A stretch of 64,000 bases of DNA from Actinomycetes bacterium (GTDB lineage Bacteria; Actinomycetota; Acidimicrobiia; Acidimicrobiales; Acidimicrobilacustridaceae). The translations under genes and the position numbers were made by a program. The stretch covers positions 186,001 to 250,000 of the forward strand of contig JAKOVH010000026.1 in assembly GCA_029782145.1 (NCBI GenBank), written 5' to 3'. Shown here in pieces: positions 40,608 to 49,771 of the stretch; within the stretch, counting starts at the first letter, position 1, and each line of letters starts with the position of its first letter. Below the pieces are notes generated by a model. The model had not been told where the DNA came from and did no database searches. It saw nothing but the letters and a program-made list of their open reading frames with translations.

Positions 40608-41222
40608 ATGAGCCACTCCCCTGCCCTCTACGACGCCCTGGAGCGCGCTCGGCGGTTGGGGGTGCTCGGACCGGGACCGGTCGAGGACCACGTGCGCCAC
40701 GCCACGGCGTTCGTCGAGGCGTTGCAGGCCGTGCCGGCGGGAGCGCTGGTGGTCGACCTGGGATCGGGTGGTGGTGTGCCCGGCCTGGTCGTGGCCGATG
40801 CCCGGCCCGACCTGAACCTCGTGCTGCTCGACGCCATGGAGCGGCGGTGTGCGCTGCTCGTCGACGCGGTCGCGGCCCTGGGTCTGGGCGCACGAGTCGA
40901 GGTGCTGCACGGCCGAGCCGAGGTGGTCGGACGTTCTCAGGCGTTGCGCGGGCAGGCCGATGCCGTGACGGCCCGATCGTTCGGTCCGCCGGCCACGGTG
41001 GCCGAGTGCGCCGCACCGCTGCTCCGTGTCGGTGGCCTGCTCATCGTCAGTGAGCCGCCGGGAGCCGTCGACCGATGGCCTCGAGCGGCCCTCTCCCAGT
41101 TCGGGCTCGAGGTCGTCAACCAGCCGGAGCAAGGGCCCGTGCGCGTGCTACGACAGGCCGCCCCGTGTCCTGACCGCTTCCCCCGCCGGGACGGCGTGCC
41201 AGCGAAGCGCCCGGTGTTCTGA
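40608..41222 (+). CDS. rsmG: 16S rRNA m7G527 methyltransferase RsmG
   Basis: The 204-residue protein has the RsmG SAM motif VVDLGSGGGVPGLVV, LLDAMERRCALL and the C-terminal PRRDGVPAKRPVF, all typical of GidB/RsmG. It methylates G527 of 16S rRNA. It is upstream of parS and parA in the conserved order. Confidence 0.95.
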   Translation: MSHSPALYDALERARRLGVLGPGPVEDHVRHATAFVEALQAVPAGALVVDLGSGGGVPGLVVADARPDLNLVLLDAMERRCALLVDAVAALGLGARVEVLHGRAEVVGRSQALRGQADAVTARSFGPPATVAECAAPLLRVGGLLIVSEPPGAVDRWPRAALSQFGLEVVNQPEQGPVRVLRQAAPCPDRFPRRDGVPAKRPVF

Positions 41223-41264
41223 CGAAGCGCGCCGGCCGTGCCCGTAGCGGCGGTCTCACCGTCA

Positions 41265-41280
41265 TGTTTCACGTGAAACA
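41265..41280. promoter_or_regulatory. parS centromere site 1
   Basis: TGTTTCACGTGAAACA is a perfect 16-bp palindrome identical to the ParB-binding consensus. It lies 192 bp upstream of the parA start. Confidence 0.95.
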
Positions 41281-41312
41281 GCGCAGGACGCCCTGCCCGG
41301 TGCGCTCGCCAG

Positions 41313-41328
41313 TGTTCCACGTGAAACA
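41313..41328. promoter_or_regulatory. parS centromere site 2
   Basis: TGTTCCACGTGAAACA differs from site 1 at one base and is 48 bp from it (start to start). The twin sites lie between rsmG and parA, so ParB binding may also affect the parA promoter. Confidence 0.95.
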
Positions 41329-41456
41329 CCGCATCGGTGGAGGGTGCTTGACCCTCGCGACCCCGCGGGGCAGGATGGCGTGCGTCCGAGTCGCGAACGT
41401 GCGTCGTTCGACGACATCGCGAGGTGGATGCTCCGCCTCTGACCCGAGTGGGGTGC

Positions 41457-42656
41457 ATGGACTACGACCTGCCCGACGGTGAGGTCGACCCGGCGAGACC
41501 GGTCGAACCGTCAGCACCACCGAACGCCGGCACCACCCCGGTGCACCACCACCCCGATCGGCCTGACACTGACGTGGGCGGGACACCTCTCCCCCGACCG
41601 GCTGACCGTCCGGCCCCTGACGGCGGGACGGCACCGGCGCCGCCGGTGGGGCACGAGTGGCCGGATGACGCCGCTGGCACGCCGCCGCCGCCGCCGGCCG
41701 CGCCCGATGCCGCTGCAGTACAGCCGTCCATCGCCCCACCTGACCCGTCCGCGACGAGCCTCGTGCAGGCCGAGGTTCCCGCATCGATGCCGCCAGCGGC
41801 ACCCCCACCGGCGGACGACGCGGCCGTCGACGCTCGCCCGCCTGACCCGGGTCCGGTGGCGGCCGGCGCGGCGACGGTTCCTCCCCGGCCACTCCCCCGC
41901 GTCATCGCCATCGCCAACCAGAAGGGTGGCGTCGGGAAGACGACCACGGCCGTGAACCTCGGTGCGTGCCTGGCGGAGCTCGGCTACCGGACCCTCGTGG
42001 TCGACCTGGACCCGCAGGGCAACGCGTCGACGGGTCTGGGCATCAACCCGAGGGCCCTCGAGGCGTCGATGTACGACGTGCTCCTGGGCGACACCCCGTT
42101 GGAGGACTGCATCGAGGGCAGCTCCGTGCGGAACCTCTTCGTGGCGCCGGCCAGTCTGGATCTCGCCGGCGCCGAGATCGAGCTGGTGCCGGCGTTCAGC
42201 CGGGAGCTGCGGCTGCGCAACGCCATCGACTCGGTGAAGGAGGACTACGACTACGTCCTGATCGACTGCCCGCCCTCGTTGGGCCTGTTGACGGTCAACG
42301 CCTTCGCCGCCGCCACCGAGGTGCTCGTCCCGATCCAGTGCGAGTACTACGCCCTGGAGGGCCTCGGGCAGCTCGTCCGCAACGTCGACCTGGTCAAGCG
42401 GAACCTCAACGACCGGCTGGAGATCTCCACCATCGTGCTGGTGATGTACGACGCTCGCACCAAGCTGGCCGACCAGGTCGCGGCCGAGGTCCGGGATCAC
42501 TTCGGCGACAAGGTGTGCCGGCAGATCGTGCCCCGTACCGTCCGGTTGTCCGAGGCGCCGTCGTTCGGTCAACCCATCATCACGTTCGATCCGAGTAGCC
42601 GGGGCGCCATCGCCTACCGGCAGTTGGCCAAGGAGGTCAGCGGTGGGCCGTCGTAG
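41457..42656 (+). CDS. parA: Chromosome partitioning ATPase ParA with long disordered N terminus
   Basis: The 399-residue form starts at ATG 41457; GTG 41424 would add 11 residues. The first 140 or so residues are Pro/Ala/Asp-rich and probably disordered. The ParA domain follows: ANQKGGVGKTTTAVNLGA (deviant Walker A with two lysines), DLDPQGNAS and LIDCPPSLGLL. It acts on chromosome segregation with ParB. The overlap with parB is 14 bp. Confidence 0.94.
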   Translation: MDYDLPDGEVDPARPVEPSAPPNAGTTPVHHHPDRPDTDVGGTPLPRPADRPAPDGGTAPAPPVGHEWPDDAAGTPPPPPAAPDAAAVQPSIAPPDPSATSLVQAEVPASMPPAAPPPADDAAVDARPPDPGPVAAGAATVPPRPLPRVIAIANQKGGVGKTTTAVNLGACLAELGYRTLVVDLDPQGNASTGLGINPRALEASMYDVLLGDTPLEDCIEGSSVRNLFVAPASLDLAGAEIELVPAFSRELRLRNAIDSVKEDYDYVLIDCPPSLGLLTVNAFAAATEVLVPIQCEYYALEGLGQLVRNVDLVKRNLNDRLEISTIVLVMYDARTKLADQVAAEVRDHFGDKVCRQIVPRTVRLSEAPSFGQPIITFDPSSRGAIAYRQLAKEVSGGPS

Positions 42657-43551
42657 CGGGCTGGGCAAGGGTCTCGGGGCACTGATCCCGACCACCGAGC
42701 GCTTGGAGGACGCCGACGCCGCCTTCCGCGAGCTGCCGGTGTCGGAGATCCGTCCCAACACCTACCAGCCGCGGAGCCACTTCGACGAGGAGGCGCTGGT
42801 GAGCTTGGCGGCGTCGATCCAGGCCGTCGGTGTGCTCCAACCAGTGCTGGTGCGACAGGTCGGTCCCCAGCAGTACGAGCTGATCGCCGGTGAGCGTCGG
42901 TGGCGCGCGGCGCGGCGGGCCGGTCTGCAGACCGTCCCGGCCATCGTCCGTCCGACCGAGGACGTGCGCTCGCTCGAACAGGCGCTGGTCGAGAACCTCC
43001 ACCGCGAGGACCTCGGTCCCTTGGAGGAGGCCGCCGCGTACCAGCAGCTGGTCGAGGAGTTCGGCCACACCCAGGAGGAGGTCGCCCAACGGGTCGGCAA
43101 GAGCCGGTCCTCGGTGGCCAACACCCTGCGCCTGCTGCACCTCCCGCCCAGCATCCAGCGGCTCCTGGCCGACGGGCACATCTCGGCTGGCCACGCGCGA
43201 GCGTTGCTCGGCACACCCGACCGGGTCTTCCAAGAGGAGCTCGCCCGCGCCATCGTGGGTGAGAACCTCACCGTTCGCGACGTCGAAGAGCGGGTCCGGG
43301 CCCATCAGGGTGAAGCCGACGGTGCCGCCGAGGACGCCGAGCCCGAGCTCGACGAGCCGACCGAGAAGGTGGCGGTGGTCCGCCCGGCGGCCCTGCTGGA
43401 GCTCGAAGAGCTCCTCTCCGGCCACCTCGATACCCGGGTGCAGGTGTCCATGGGCGCCAAACGGGGACGCGTCGTCGTCGACTTCGCCACCCTCGAGGAC
43501 CTCGAACGCATCTACCGGGTCATCGTCGAAGGGCGCGAGGCCAGCGACTGA
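42643..43551 (+). CDS. parB: Chromosome partitioning protein ParB (CTPase)
   Basis: The 302-residue protein has the N-terminal RSGLGKGLGALIP motif, an N-domain with ELIAGERRWRAARRAG (CTP-binding arginine patch) and LVENLHREDLGPLEEAAAYQQL, a central HTH with EEVAQRVGKSRSSVANTLRLL, and a C-terminal dimerisation domain. GTG 42643 overlaps parA by 14 bp. It slides along DNA from parS. Confidence 0.95.
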   Translation: MGRRSGLGKGLGALIPTTERLEDADAAFRELPVSEIRPNTYQPRSHFDEEALVSLAASIQAVGVLQPVLVRQVGPQQYELIAGERRWRAARRAGLQTVPAIVRPTEDVRSLEQALVENLHREDLGPLEEAAAYQQLVEEFGHTQEEVAQRVGKSRSSVANTLRLLHLPPSIQRLLADGHISAGHARALLGTPDRVFQEELARAIVGENLTVRDVEERVRAHQGEADGAAEDAEPELDEPTEKVAVVRPAALLELEELLSGHLDTRVQVSMGAKRGRVVVDFATLEDLERIYRVIVEGREASD

Positions 43552-43860
43552 ACGTCTCGACCTATGGCCACGCTGTGCCCTCACGTTGCACCCATAGTGC
43601 TGCTGCAGCGTTCTCCACAGCCTGTGTGCAAACCTGTGGTCAACGGTTGCATGGCATGTATGGTCAAGGATGTGGGTTGAGGCCGACCGCCAGGCGCGAC
43701 CAGCACTCGAGGGTCGTGCCTGTGGTGGGCGGATCCGTCGCTCCAGCAGGTCGCGGTGGGAGCTCTGCGGCTTCGGCCCGGACGCGACGAGGCCACCGCC
43801 GCGGCTGCGGGGTGGCCTCGTTGGGGTGAGTAGTCGCCGCGGTGAGCGGCGCCGGTGGGT
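43552..43860. other. Intergenic region between convergent parB and trxA
   Basis: 309 bp with no recognisable gene. It contains TTCTCCACA (43611-43619), TGTGGTCAA (43635-43643) and other DnaA-box-like sites, and a terminator-like hairpin at 43787-43821. As the two flanking genes converge, promoters are not expected, so the box-like sites may be a secondary replication element or coincidence. Confidence 0.5.
43787..43821. terminator. Bidirectional terminator between parB and trxA
   Basis: ACGAGGCCACC and GGTGGCCTCGT form a perfect 11-bp stem around a 13-nt loop. Placed between convergent genes, it probably ends transcription from both directions. It lacks a clear U-tract. Confidence 0.6.
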
Positions 43861-44187
43861 CTAGAGGAACGGACGCAGGTCCTCGAGCAGTTGGCCCTTG
43901 CCCTTGGCGCCCACGATGCGGGCCGCCTCCTGGCCGTCCTTGAACACGATCATGGTGGGGATCGACATGACCCCGTAGCGTCGTGCGGTGTCGGGGTTGT
44001 CGTCGACGTTGAGCTTGGCCACGCTGAGCTTGCCGGCCTGCTCGTCGGCGATCTCACCGAGGATCGGAGCGATCATCTTGCACGGGCCGCACCACTCGGC
44101 CCAGAAGTCGACGATGACGGGCTCGGACGCCGAGCCGATCTGCTCGTCGAAGGTGGCGTCGGTCAGGGTGCTGATGTTGTCGGCCAT
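43861..44187 (-). CDS. trxA: Thioredoxin
   Basis: The 108-residue protein has the active site WCGPCK and the conserved [13 protein letters not shown] cis-Pro region. GAGGAAGG precedes the ATG at 44187. It is downstream of trxB by 43 bp on the same strand, as a reductase-substrate pair. Confidence 0.96.
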   Translation of the reverse strand: MADNISTLTDATFDEQIGSASEPVIVDFWAEWCGPCKMIAPILGEIADEQAGKLSVAKLNVDDNPDTARRYGVMSIPTMIVFKDGQEAARIVGAKGKGQLLEDLRPFL

Positions 44188-44230
44188 GGCCTTCCTCGTT
44201 GTCGACGGGACGTGTGACGGGGGGCGAGCG

Positions 44231-45202
44231 TCAGTGCTCGCCCTGGGCTTCGAGCCACCGCTCGCAGTCGATGGCGGCCATGCAGCCGGATCCGGCGGCG
44301 GTGATCGCCTGGCGGTAGACGTGGTCCTGCACGTCGCCGCAGGCGAACACGCCATCGACGTCGGTGCGGGTGCCGTCGTGGGTGACGAGGTACCCGTTGT
44401 CCTCCAGCTGGAGCTGGCCCTTGAACAGATCCGTGTTGGGCTTGTGGCCGATCGCCACGAACAGCCCGGAGACGGCGAGCTCGCGCTCCTCGCCGGTGAC
44501 GGTGTCGCGCAGGGTCACGCCCTCGACGGTCTGCTCGCCGGCGATGGCCACCACGGTCGAGTTCCAGGCGAAGCGGATCTTGTCGTTGGCGAAGGCCCGG
44601 TCCTGCATGATCTTGGACGCCCGCAGCTCGTCTCGACGGTGCACGATGGTGACCGATCGAGCGAACTTGGTGAGGAACAGCGCCTCCTCGACGGCGGAGT
44701 CACCGCCACCGACCACGGCGATGTCGTGGTCACGGAAGAAGAAGCCGTCGCAGGTGGCGCAGGTCGACAGCCCGTGGCCGAGCAGTCGGTCCTCCTCCGG
44801 GAGCCCCAGCATGAGCGACTGGGCACCGGTCGAGACGATGATCGACCGTGCCCGATAGGTCGGTTCGGGGGTGTCGGGATCGCCGACCCACACGCCGAAG
44901 GGCTGGCTCGAGAGGTCGACGCGGCTGACCTTGCGGGTGATGACCTCGGTGCCGAAGCGCAGGGCCTGCTCGCGGAAGCGCGCCATCAGCTCGGGACCCA
45001 TGATGCCGTCGGGCCACCCGGGGAAGTTCTCGACCTCCGTCGTGAGCATGAGCTGGCCGCCGGGCTGGTCGCTGGTGGACGACGGCTCACCCTCGATCAG
45101 CAGGGGAGCGAGGTTGGCTCGGGCGGTGTAGATGGCCGCTGTGAGCCCGGCGGGACCGGACCCGATGATGATCACGTTGCGGACGTCCGATGTCTGGGTC
45201 AT
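44231..45202 (-). CDS. trxB: Thioredoxin reductase
   Basis: The 323-residue flavoprotein has the FAD motif [14 protein letters not shown], the redox-active CATC disulphide ([11 protein letters not shown]), the NADPH site [13 protein letters not shown] and [17 protein letters not shown] precedes the ATG. A 20-bp palindrome just upstream resembles a CsoR-family operator. Confidence 0.96.
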   Translation of the reverse strand: MTQTSDVRNVIIIGSGPAGLTAAIYTARANLAPLLIEGEPSSTSDQPGGQLMLTTEVENFPGWPDGIMGPELMARFREQALRFGTEVITRKVSRVDLSSQPFGVWVGDPDTPEPTYRARSIIVSTGAQSLMLGLPEEDRLLGHGLSTCATCDGFFFRDHDIAVVGGGDSAVEEALFLTKFARSVTIVHRRDELRASKIMQDRAFANDKIRFAWNSTVVAIAGEQTVEGVTLRDTVTGEERELAVSGLFVAIGHKPNTDLFKGQLQLEDNGYLVTHDGTRTDVDGVFACGDVQDHVYRQAITAAGSGCMAAIDCERWLEAQGEH

Positions 45203-45220
45203 GCAGGGCTCCGGAGGTTG

Positions 45221-45240
45221 ACATACCCCTGTGGGTATGT
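45221..45240. promoter_or_regulatory. CsoR/CstR-type operator upstream of trxB
   Basis: ACATACCC-CTGT-GGGTATGT is a perfect 8-bp inverted repeat with a 4-bp spacer, 18 bp from the trxB ATG. It matches the TACCC...GGGTA form of CsoR-family repressor sites (copper CsoR, persulfide CstR, formaldehyde FrmR). No CsoR-family gene is in the window. The site position would block the trxB promoter. Confidence 0.55.
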
Positions 45241-45252
45241 GGCGTCAACGGC

Positions 45253-45825
45253 TCAGCGCCGTCGCGTATTCCCACCGCTGGCCGGCGAGGCCGGCTGCTG
45301 CTTGCGCTTGTGGAAGACCACGGCCCCGACGACCACGAACAGCAGCCCGAGGATCAGGTAGGGCAGCCACACGCCGGAGGGCAGCGCTTCGTCGAGCAGC
45401 CGGATCAGGGCGATCAGCACCATGACGAGGACGACCAGACCCAGGACCACGGCGAACAGCCCGAACACCAGTGCGCGAGCCGCGGTCATGATCGGCCCGG
45501 TGGTGCGGTCGCGGACCGCTCCGACCGCGTTCACGATGGCGTCGGTCGCCTGGGCCGGCCAGTCGCCGTGGAGTCCCGAGGTCGGGGGCATGGCGCCCGC
45601 GGCAGCAGCACCGGTGCTCGTGATCGCCGCCGTCGCGGTGGCGCCCCCCATCGGGTCGCCGACGACGATGGGCTCGGCCTCAGGCGCCGACGGGGCGTCC
45701 GTCCCCTCGACGGGAAGACCCGACGTGGTGGGCCCGGAGGCCGGCCGGGGAGCGGACGCGGGGGAGGGCATCGGCCCGCCCGGCTCCGGGGTGGGGCGCG
45801 AGTCGTCGGCTCCCGGCGTGTCCAT
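45253..45825 (-). CDS. Membrane protein with disordered N terminus
   Basis: The 190-residue protein has a Pro/Ala/Ser-rich disordered region (about 1-85), then two membrane helices (about 120-145 and 153-175) ending HKRKQQ. I do not recognise the family; the layout resembles actinobacterial phage-holin-like or YccF-like proteins but that is not secure. It lies between trxB and the anti-sigma factor. Confidence 0.6.
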   Translation of the reverse strand: MDTPGADDSRPTPEPGGPMPSPASAPRPASGPTTSGLPVEGTDAPSAPEAEPIVVGDPMGGATATAAITSTGAAAAGAMPPTSGLHGDWPAQATDAIVNAVGAVRDRTTGPIMTAARALVFGLFAVVLGLVVLVMVLIALIRLLDEALPSGVWLPYLILGLLFVVVGAVVFHKRKQQPASPASGGNTRRR

Positions 45826-45892
45826 GGCGGGGGATCCTACCCGCGCGCCCGGACGCCCTTCCCGAATCGACGCACGGTAGGCCCTCGGGAGC

Positions 45893-46704
45893 TCACCCCG
45901 TGCGGTGCGCCAGCACCGCGCACGTGGTGAGGTCGACGGCCACGAGGCGTGCTGCACCGGTGGGATCGGGGCCGCGCCAGACCACGATCGGGCCCGTCGG
46001 CAGCTCGGCGGTGGCGACCGCGTCCCACCCCGCGGCATCGCCGAGCGCCTCGTCGGGTGGCGGGCAGGCCTTCTGGTCAGCGGCGACGCTGCCCGCACCT
46101 GCCTCGTCGGCGCCGAGCGGCGACTCGGCCGAGCTGGCGGACGGTGCCGGGGAGCTGCTCGCCGATGCGTTGGCGCCGCTGCGAGCACCGGTGAGGACGA
46201 GGGCCTGGTCGAGCGCCGTCGTCGCGTCGGGCTGGGGGCCCAGGTCGGCCACGCGCGGGAGCACCGGCTCCGGCGTCGGGGTGGCCTCCGCCGCGGGGGC
46301 GGCGATCGAGCCACCGCTCGCCTCCCGGTCGGCCACGGTGGGCGAGGCGGAGCTGGCCGTGTCGTCGCTGCGACCTGCGGGGCCGACACCCCGGACCAGC
46401 GCGGCGACGGCGCCGAGCAGCACGACCGCCGCGGCGGCCGCCGCCACCCACGTTCGCCAACGTCGACCCGATCGCCCGCTCGAGGGCGCGGGCTGCGCCT
46501 CGGCGACGGCCCGGTCGACGAGCCGGGTGATGGTGGCGTCGCTGAGCGGCGGCACCGGGTGGCCCACCTGGGCGGCGACCGAGCGCAGGGACTCGAGGCG
46601 TCGTCGACCCTCGGCCGAGCCCTCGACCAGGGCGCGCTCTTCGAGGGTGGCTTCGCCGTCGAGCACGGCGGACACCAGTTCGTCGTCGGGTCGGGGGTCT
46701 TCGT

Positions 46705-46708
<4 letters not shown>
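45893..46708 (-). CDS. Anti-sigma factor-like membrane protein (RsmM-like position)
   Basis: The 271-residue protein has an N-terminal segment ELVSAVLDGEATLEERALVEG like anti-sigma domains but without the HCC zinc motif, a membrane helix (about 86-108), and a Ser/Ala/Pro-rich extracytoplasmic domain. The ATG overlaps the sigma factor stop by 4 bp. The pairing with an ECF sigma and downstream trxB parallels SigM-RsmM in mycobacteria. Confidence 0.75.
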
Positions 46709-47360
<652 letters not shown>

Positions 47361-47364
<4 letters not shown>

Positions 47365-48935
47365 GACGACGACACGAGGATGTCGTCGATGTCGACCCGG
47401 TTGCCGTCGCCCAGGTCGGTGATCCACACCAGCACCGAGCTGCCCTTGGCGCCACCCAGGTCGAGGGTCGCGTCGCCGGGGATGCCGGCGGCGGTGGCGA
47501 CCGGGCGTCCCCAGCCGCTGAGGTCCCGGGGGAGGCCATCGGCGACGTAGACCGCCACCGCCCACCCGGTGGTGGGTGAGGTGACGGCGATGCGTCCGAG
47601 CGCGTGGTCGGCGCCGAGGTCGAGGGTCAGGCCGACGCCCTGCTTGAGGTTGCCGAAGCTGCGGTTGTTGTAGGTCTCGGTGTGCCAGGAGGTCGAGGGT
47701 TGGGCGTCGACGGCGTTGCCGACCAGCTGGTCGGCCTCGGCCCCGTCGCCCTGCGGATCGAAGGAGTGGACGGCCCGCACCGGCACGAGCTGCGGGCCGG
47801 GAGCGGCCGCGGTGGTCGACGGGCTGGAGAACAGGTCGTGGCCGACGTCGGTGGTGGCCACGAGCAGTGCCGCCAGGACGAGGGCGACCACCACCACCAG
47901 GCTCACGACGAGGCCCGTGCCGGGTCGCCTCGCTCGAGCGGGGGCCGCGGCCGGCCCGCCCATGGAGGTGTGGTCCGCGACGGGCGGCTGTGCGATCGGG
48001 TGGGCGCCCTGAGCCGGACCGGCGGCCGCGGGGCTGGTGGTGAGCACGGTGAGGTCGCTGAGGTCGCCGGCGCGGTCGATGCGAGTGCTCAGCAGCGCCG
48101 CTCGCAGGTCGTCGGCTCCGCCGAAGCGGTCGTCGGGGCGGCGGGCCAGCGCCCGCACCAGGGCCGCGTCGAGCTCCGGGGGCACGCCCGCCACCAGGTC
48201 GTGAGGCGGGAGGGGGTCGCGCTGGAGGCGGGCGAGGGCCAACGCCGCCGGGTTGTCGGCGCGGAAGGGCGGCTCGCCGCAGAGCGCCTCGTACAGCACG
48301 GCGCCGAGGGCGTAGACGTCGGTGCGGGCGTCGATCGGCCCGCTCTCGACCTGCTCGGGGGCCAGGTACTTGACCGTGCCGAGGAGCTGGGAGGTGCGGG
48401 TGAGGTCGGGCTCGTCGAGCACCTTGGCGATGCCGAAGTCGGTCACCAGCACCCGCCCGTCGTCGGACAGCAGGATGTTCGCCGGCTTCACGTCGCGGTG
48501 CACGATGCCGGCCCGGTGCGCGCAGGCCAGCGCCGCGGCCACCTCGGCCCCGACGTGCACCACCTCGACCGGTTCGAGCCGGCCCCGCTGGTCGAGGAAC
48601 TGCCGAAGGGTCCGTCCCCGGACCAGCTCCATGACGATGGCCTCGCCCGTCGGCTCGTCGCAGGTGTCGTAGATGGCGACGATGTTGGGGTGCACCAGCC
48701 GGGCGGCGGCCACCGCCTCGTGGTGGAACCGGGCCCGCAGGACGGGGTCGTCGGCGAGGTGGCCGTGGAGCAGCTTGACGGCCACCGGTCGCCCGAGCAC
48801 CTCGTCGGTGGCCTCCCAGACCTCGGCCATGCCGCCGCTGGCCAGGTGGCCGACCAGCCGGTATCGACCGGCCAGCAGCCGGCCGCCACCCGTCGGGGCA
48901 TCACCGGTCACGGGACGGCCACCGTGGACCGTCAC
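47361..48935 (-). CDS. Ser/Thr protein kinase with C-terminal extracellular discoidin-like domain
   Basis: The 524-residue protein has a full PknB-type kinase: Lys54 in VAVKLL, HRDVKPANILL with Asp148 and Asn153, DFG at 166-168, and APEQ. A linker, a single membrane helix (about 341-361) and an extracytoplasmic domain (about 385-524) follow; the latter starts FDPQGDG...VGNAVDAQPSTSWHTE and resembles a galactose-binding/F5-8 type C fold. In mycobacteria this position holds MurJ fused to a pseudokinase and similar outer domain (Rv3910); here no MurJ is present and the kinase looks active. GTG overlaps the DegV stop. Confidence 0.85.
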
Positions 48936-49771
48936 GCCTTCAGGTAGCACATGCCGATCACGCCGGGGCCACCGTGGGTGCCGATGACGGCCCCGATGGT
49001 GCCCAACCGGAGCGACTCCCGCGGGTAGCGCGGGGCGATCATCTCGAGGAAGTCGTCGATGTCGGGTGCCTGGCCGTGGAGCACGGAGAGCTGCTCGACG
49101 GTCGGCTCGGCGAACAGCTTGTCGCGGAGCCACTCGAGGGCCCGCCGGCGCGTGCGCTGCTTGCCGGCCTCCTCGACCGCGCCGTCGGTGATGCGGATGA
49201 TCGGCTTCACCGACAGCATCGATCCCAGCAGCGCCCTGGCGCTGCCGATGCGGCCACCCTTCTTGAGGTTCTCGAGGGTGTCGAGGGCGGCGTAGATCTC
49301 GGTGCGGGCGATCATGCCCCGCACCAGCTGCTCGACCGCGTCGGCGTCGGCGCCGTCGGACGCGAGCTGGGCGGCGCCGAGCACCATGGTGCCCAGCCCC
49401 CCCGTGAGCGAGAGGCTGTCGATGACGCGCACGTCGAGCTCGCCGTCGAAGGCCTTGGCCGCGGTGCGGGCCGACTGCACGGTGGCCGAGAGCTCGCCGG
49501 ACAGGTTGATGCACACCACTGCGCCGGCCCCGGCGTCGGCCGCGGCCCGGAACTCCTGCTCGAAGCGCCCCGGCGACGGGGCGGCCGTCTCCGGCAGCAG
49601 GCCGGTGCTGGCCATCTTGGCGTAGAAGTCCTCGACGCTCAGCTGCTCGCGGTCGACGTACTCCTCGGCGCCGAAGCGGATGCTCAGCGGCACCACCCCG
49701 ATGCCGAGCTGCTCGGTCTCGGCGGGGGTCAGGTCGCACGAGCTGTCGGTGACGATGCGGACGGTGGTCAT
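48932..49771 (-). CDS. DegV-family lipid-binding protein
   Basis: The 279-residue protein has the DegV opening VRIVTDSSCDLTP and YAALDTLENLKKGGRIG, with the family fatty-acid-binding layout and ending GVIGMCYLKA. DegV proteins bind fatty acids, as in FakB. It overlaps the DUF6049 and kinase genes by 4 bp each. Its presence here in place of MurJ is unusual. Confidence 0.85.
   Translation of the reverse strand: MTTVRIVTDSSCDLTPAETEQLGIGVVPLSIRFGAEEYVDREQLSVEDFYAKMASTGLLPETAAPSPGRFEQEFRAAADAGAGAVVCINLSGELSATVQSARTAAKAFDGELDVRVIDSLSLTGGLGTMVLGAAQLASDGADADAVEQLVRGMIARTEIYAALDTLENLKKGGRIGSARALLGSMLSVKPIIRITDGAVEEAGKQRTRRRALEWLRDKLFAEPTVEQLSVLHGQAPDIDDFLEMIAPRYPRESLRLGTIGAVIGTHGGPGVIGMCYLKA

Noticed and set aside
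43575..43829. Small open frame in the parB-trxA gap
   Set aside because: No ribosome-binding site, Cys/Arg-rich shadow composition, and it covers the terminator hairpin.
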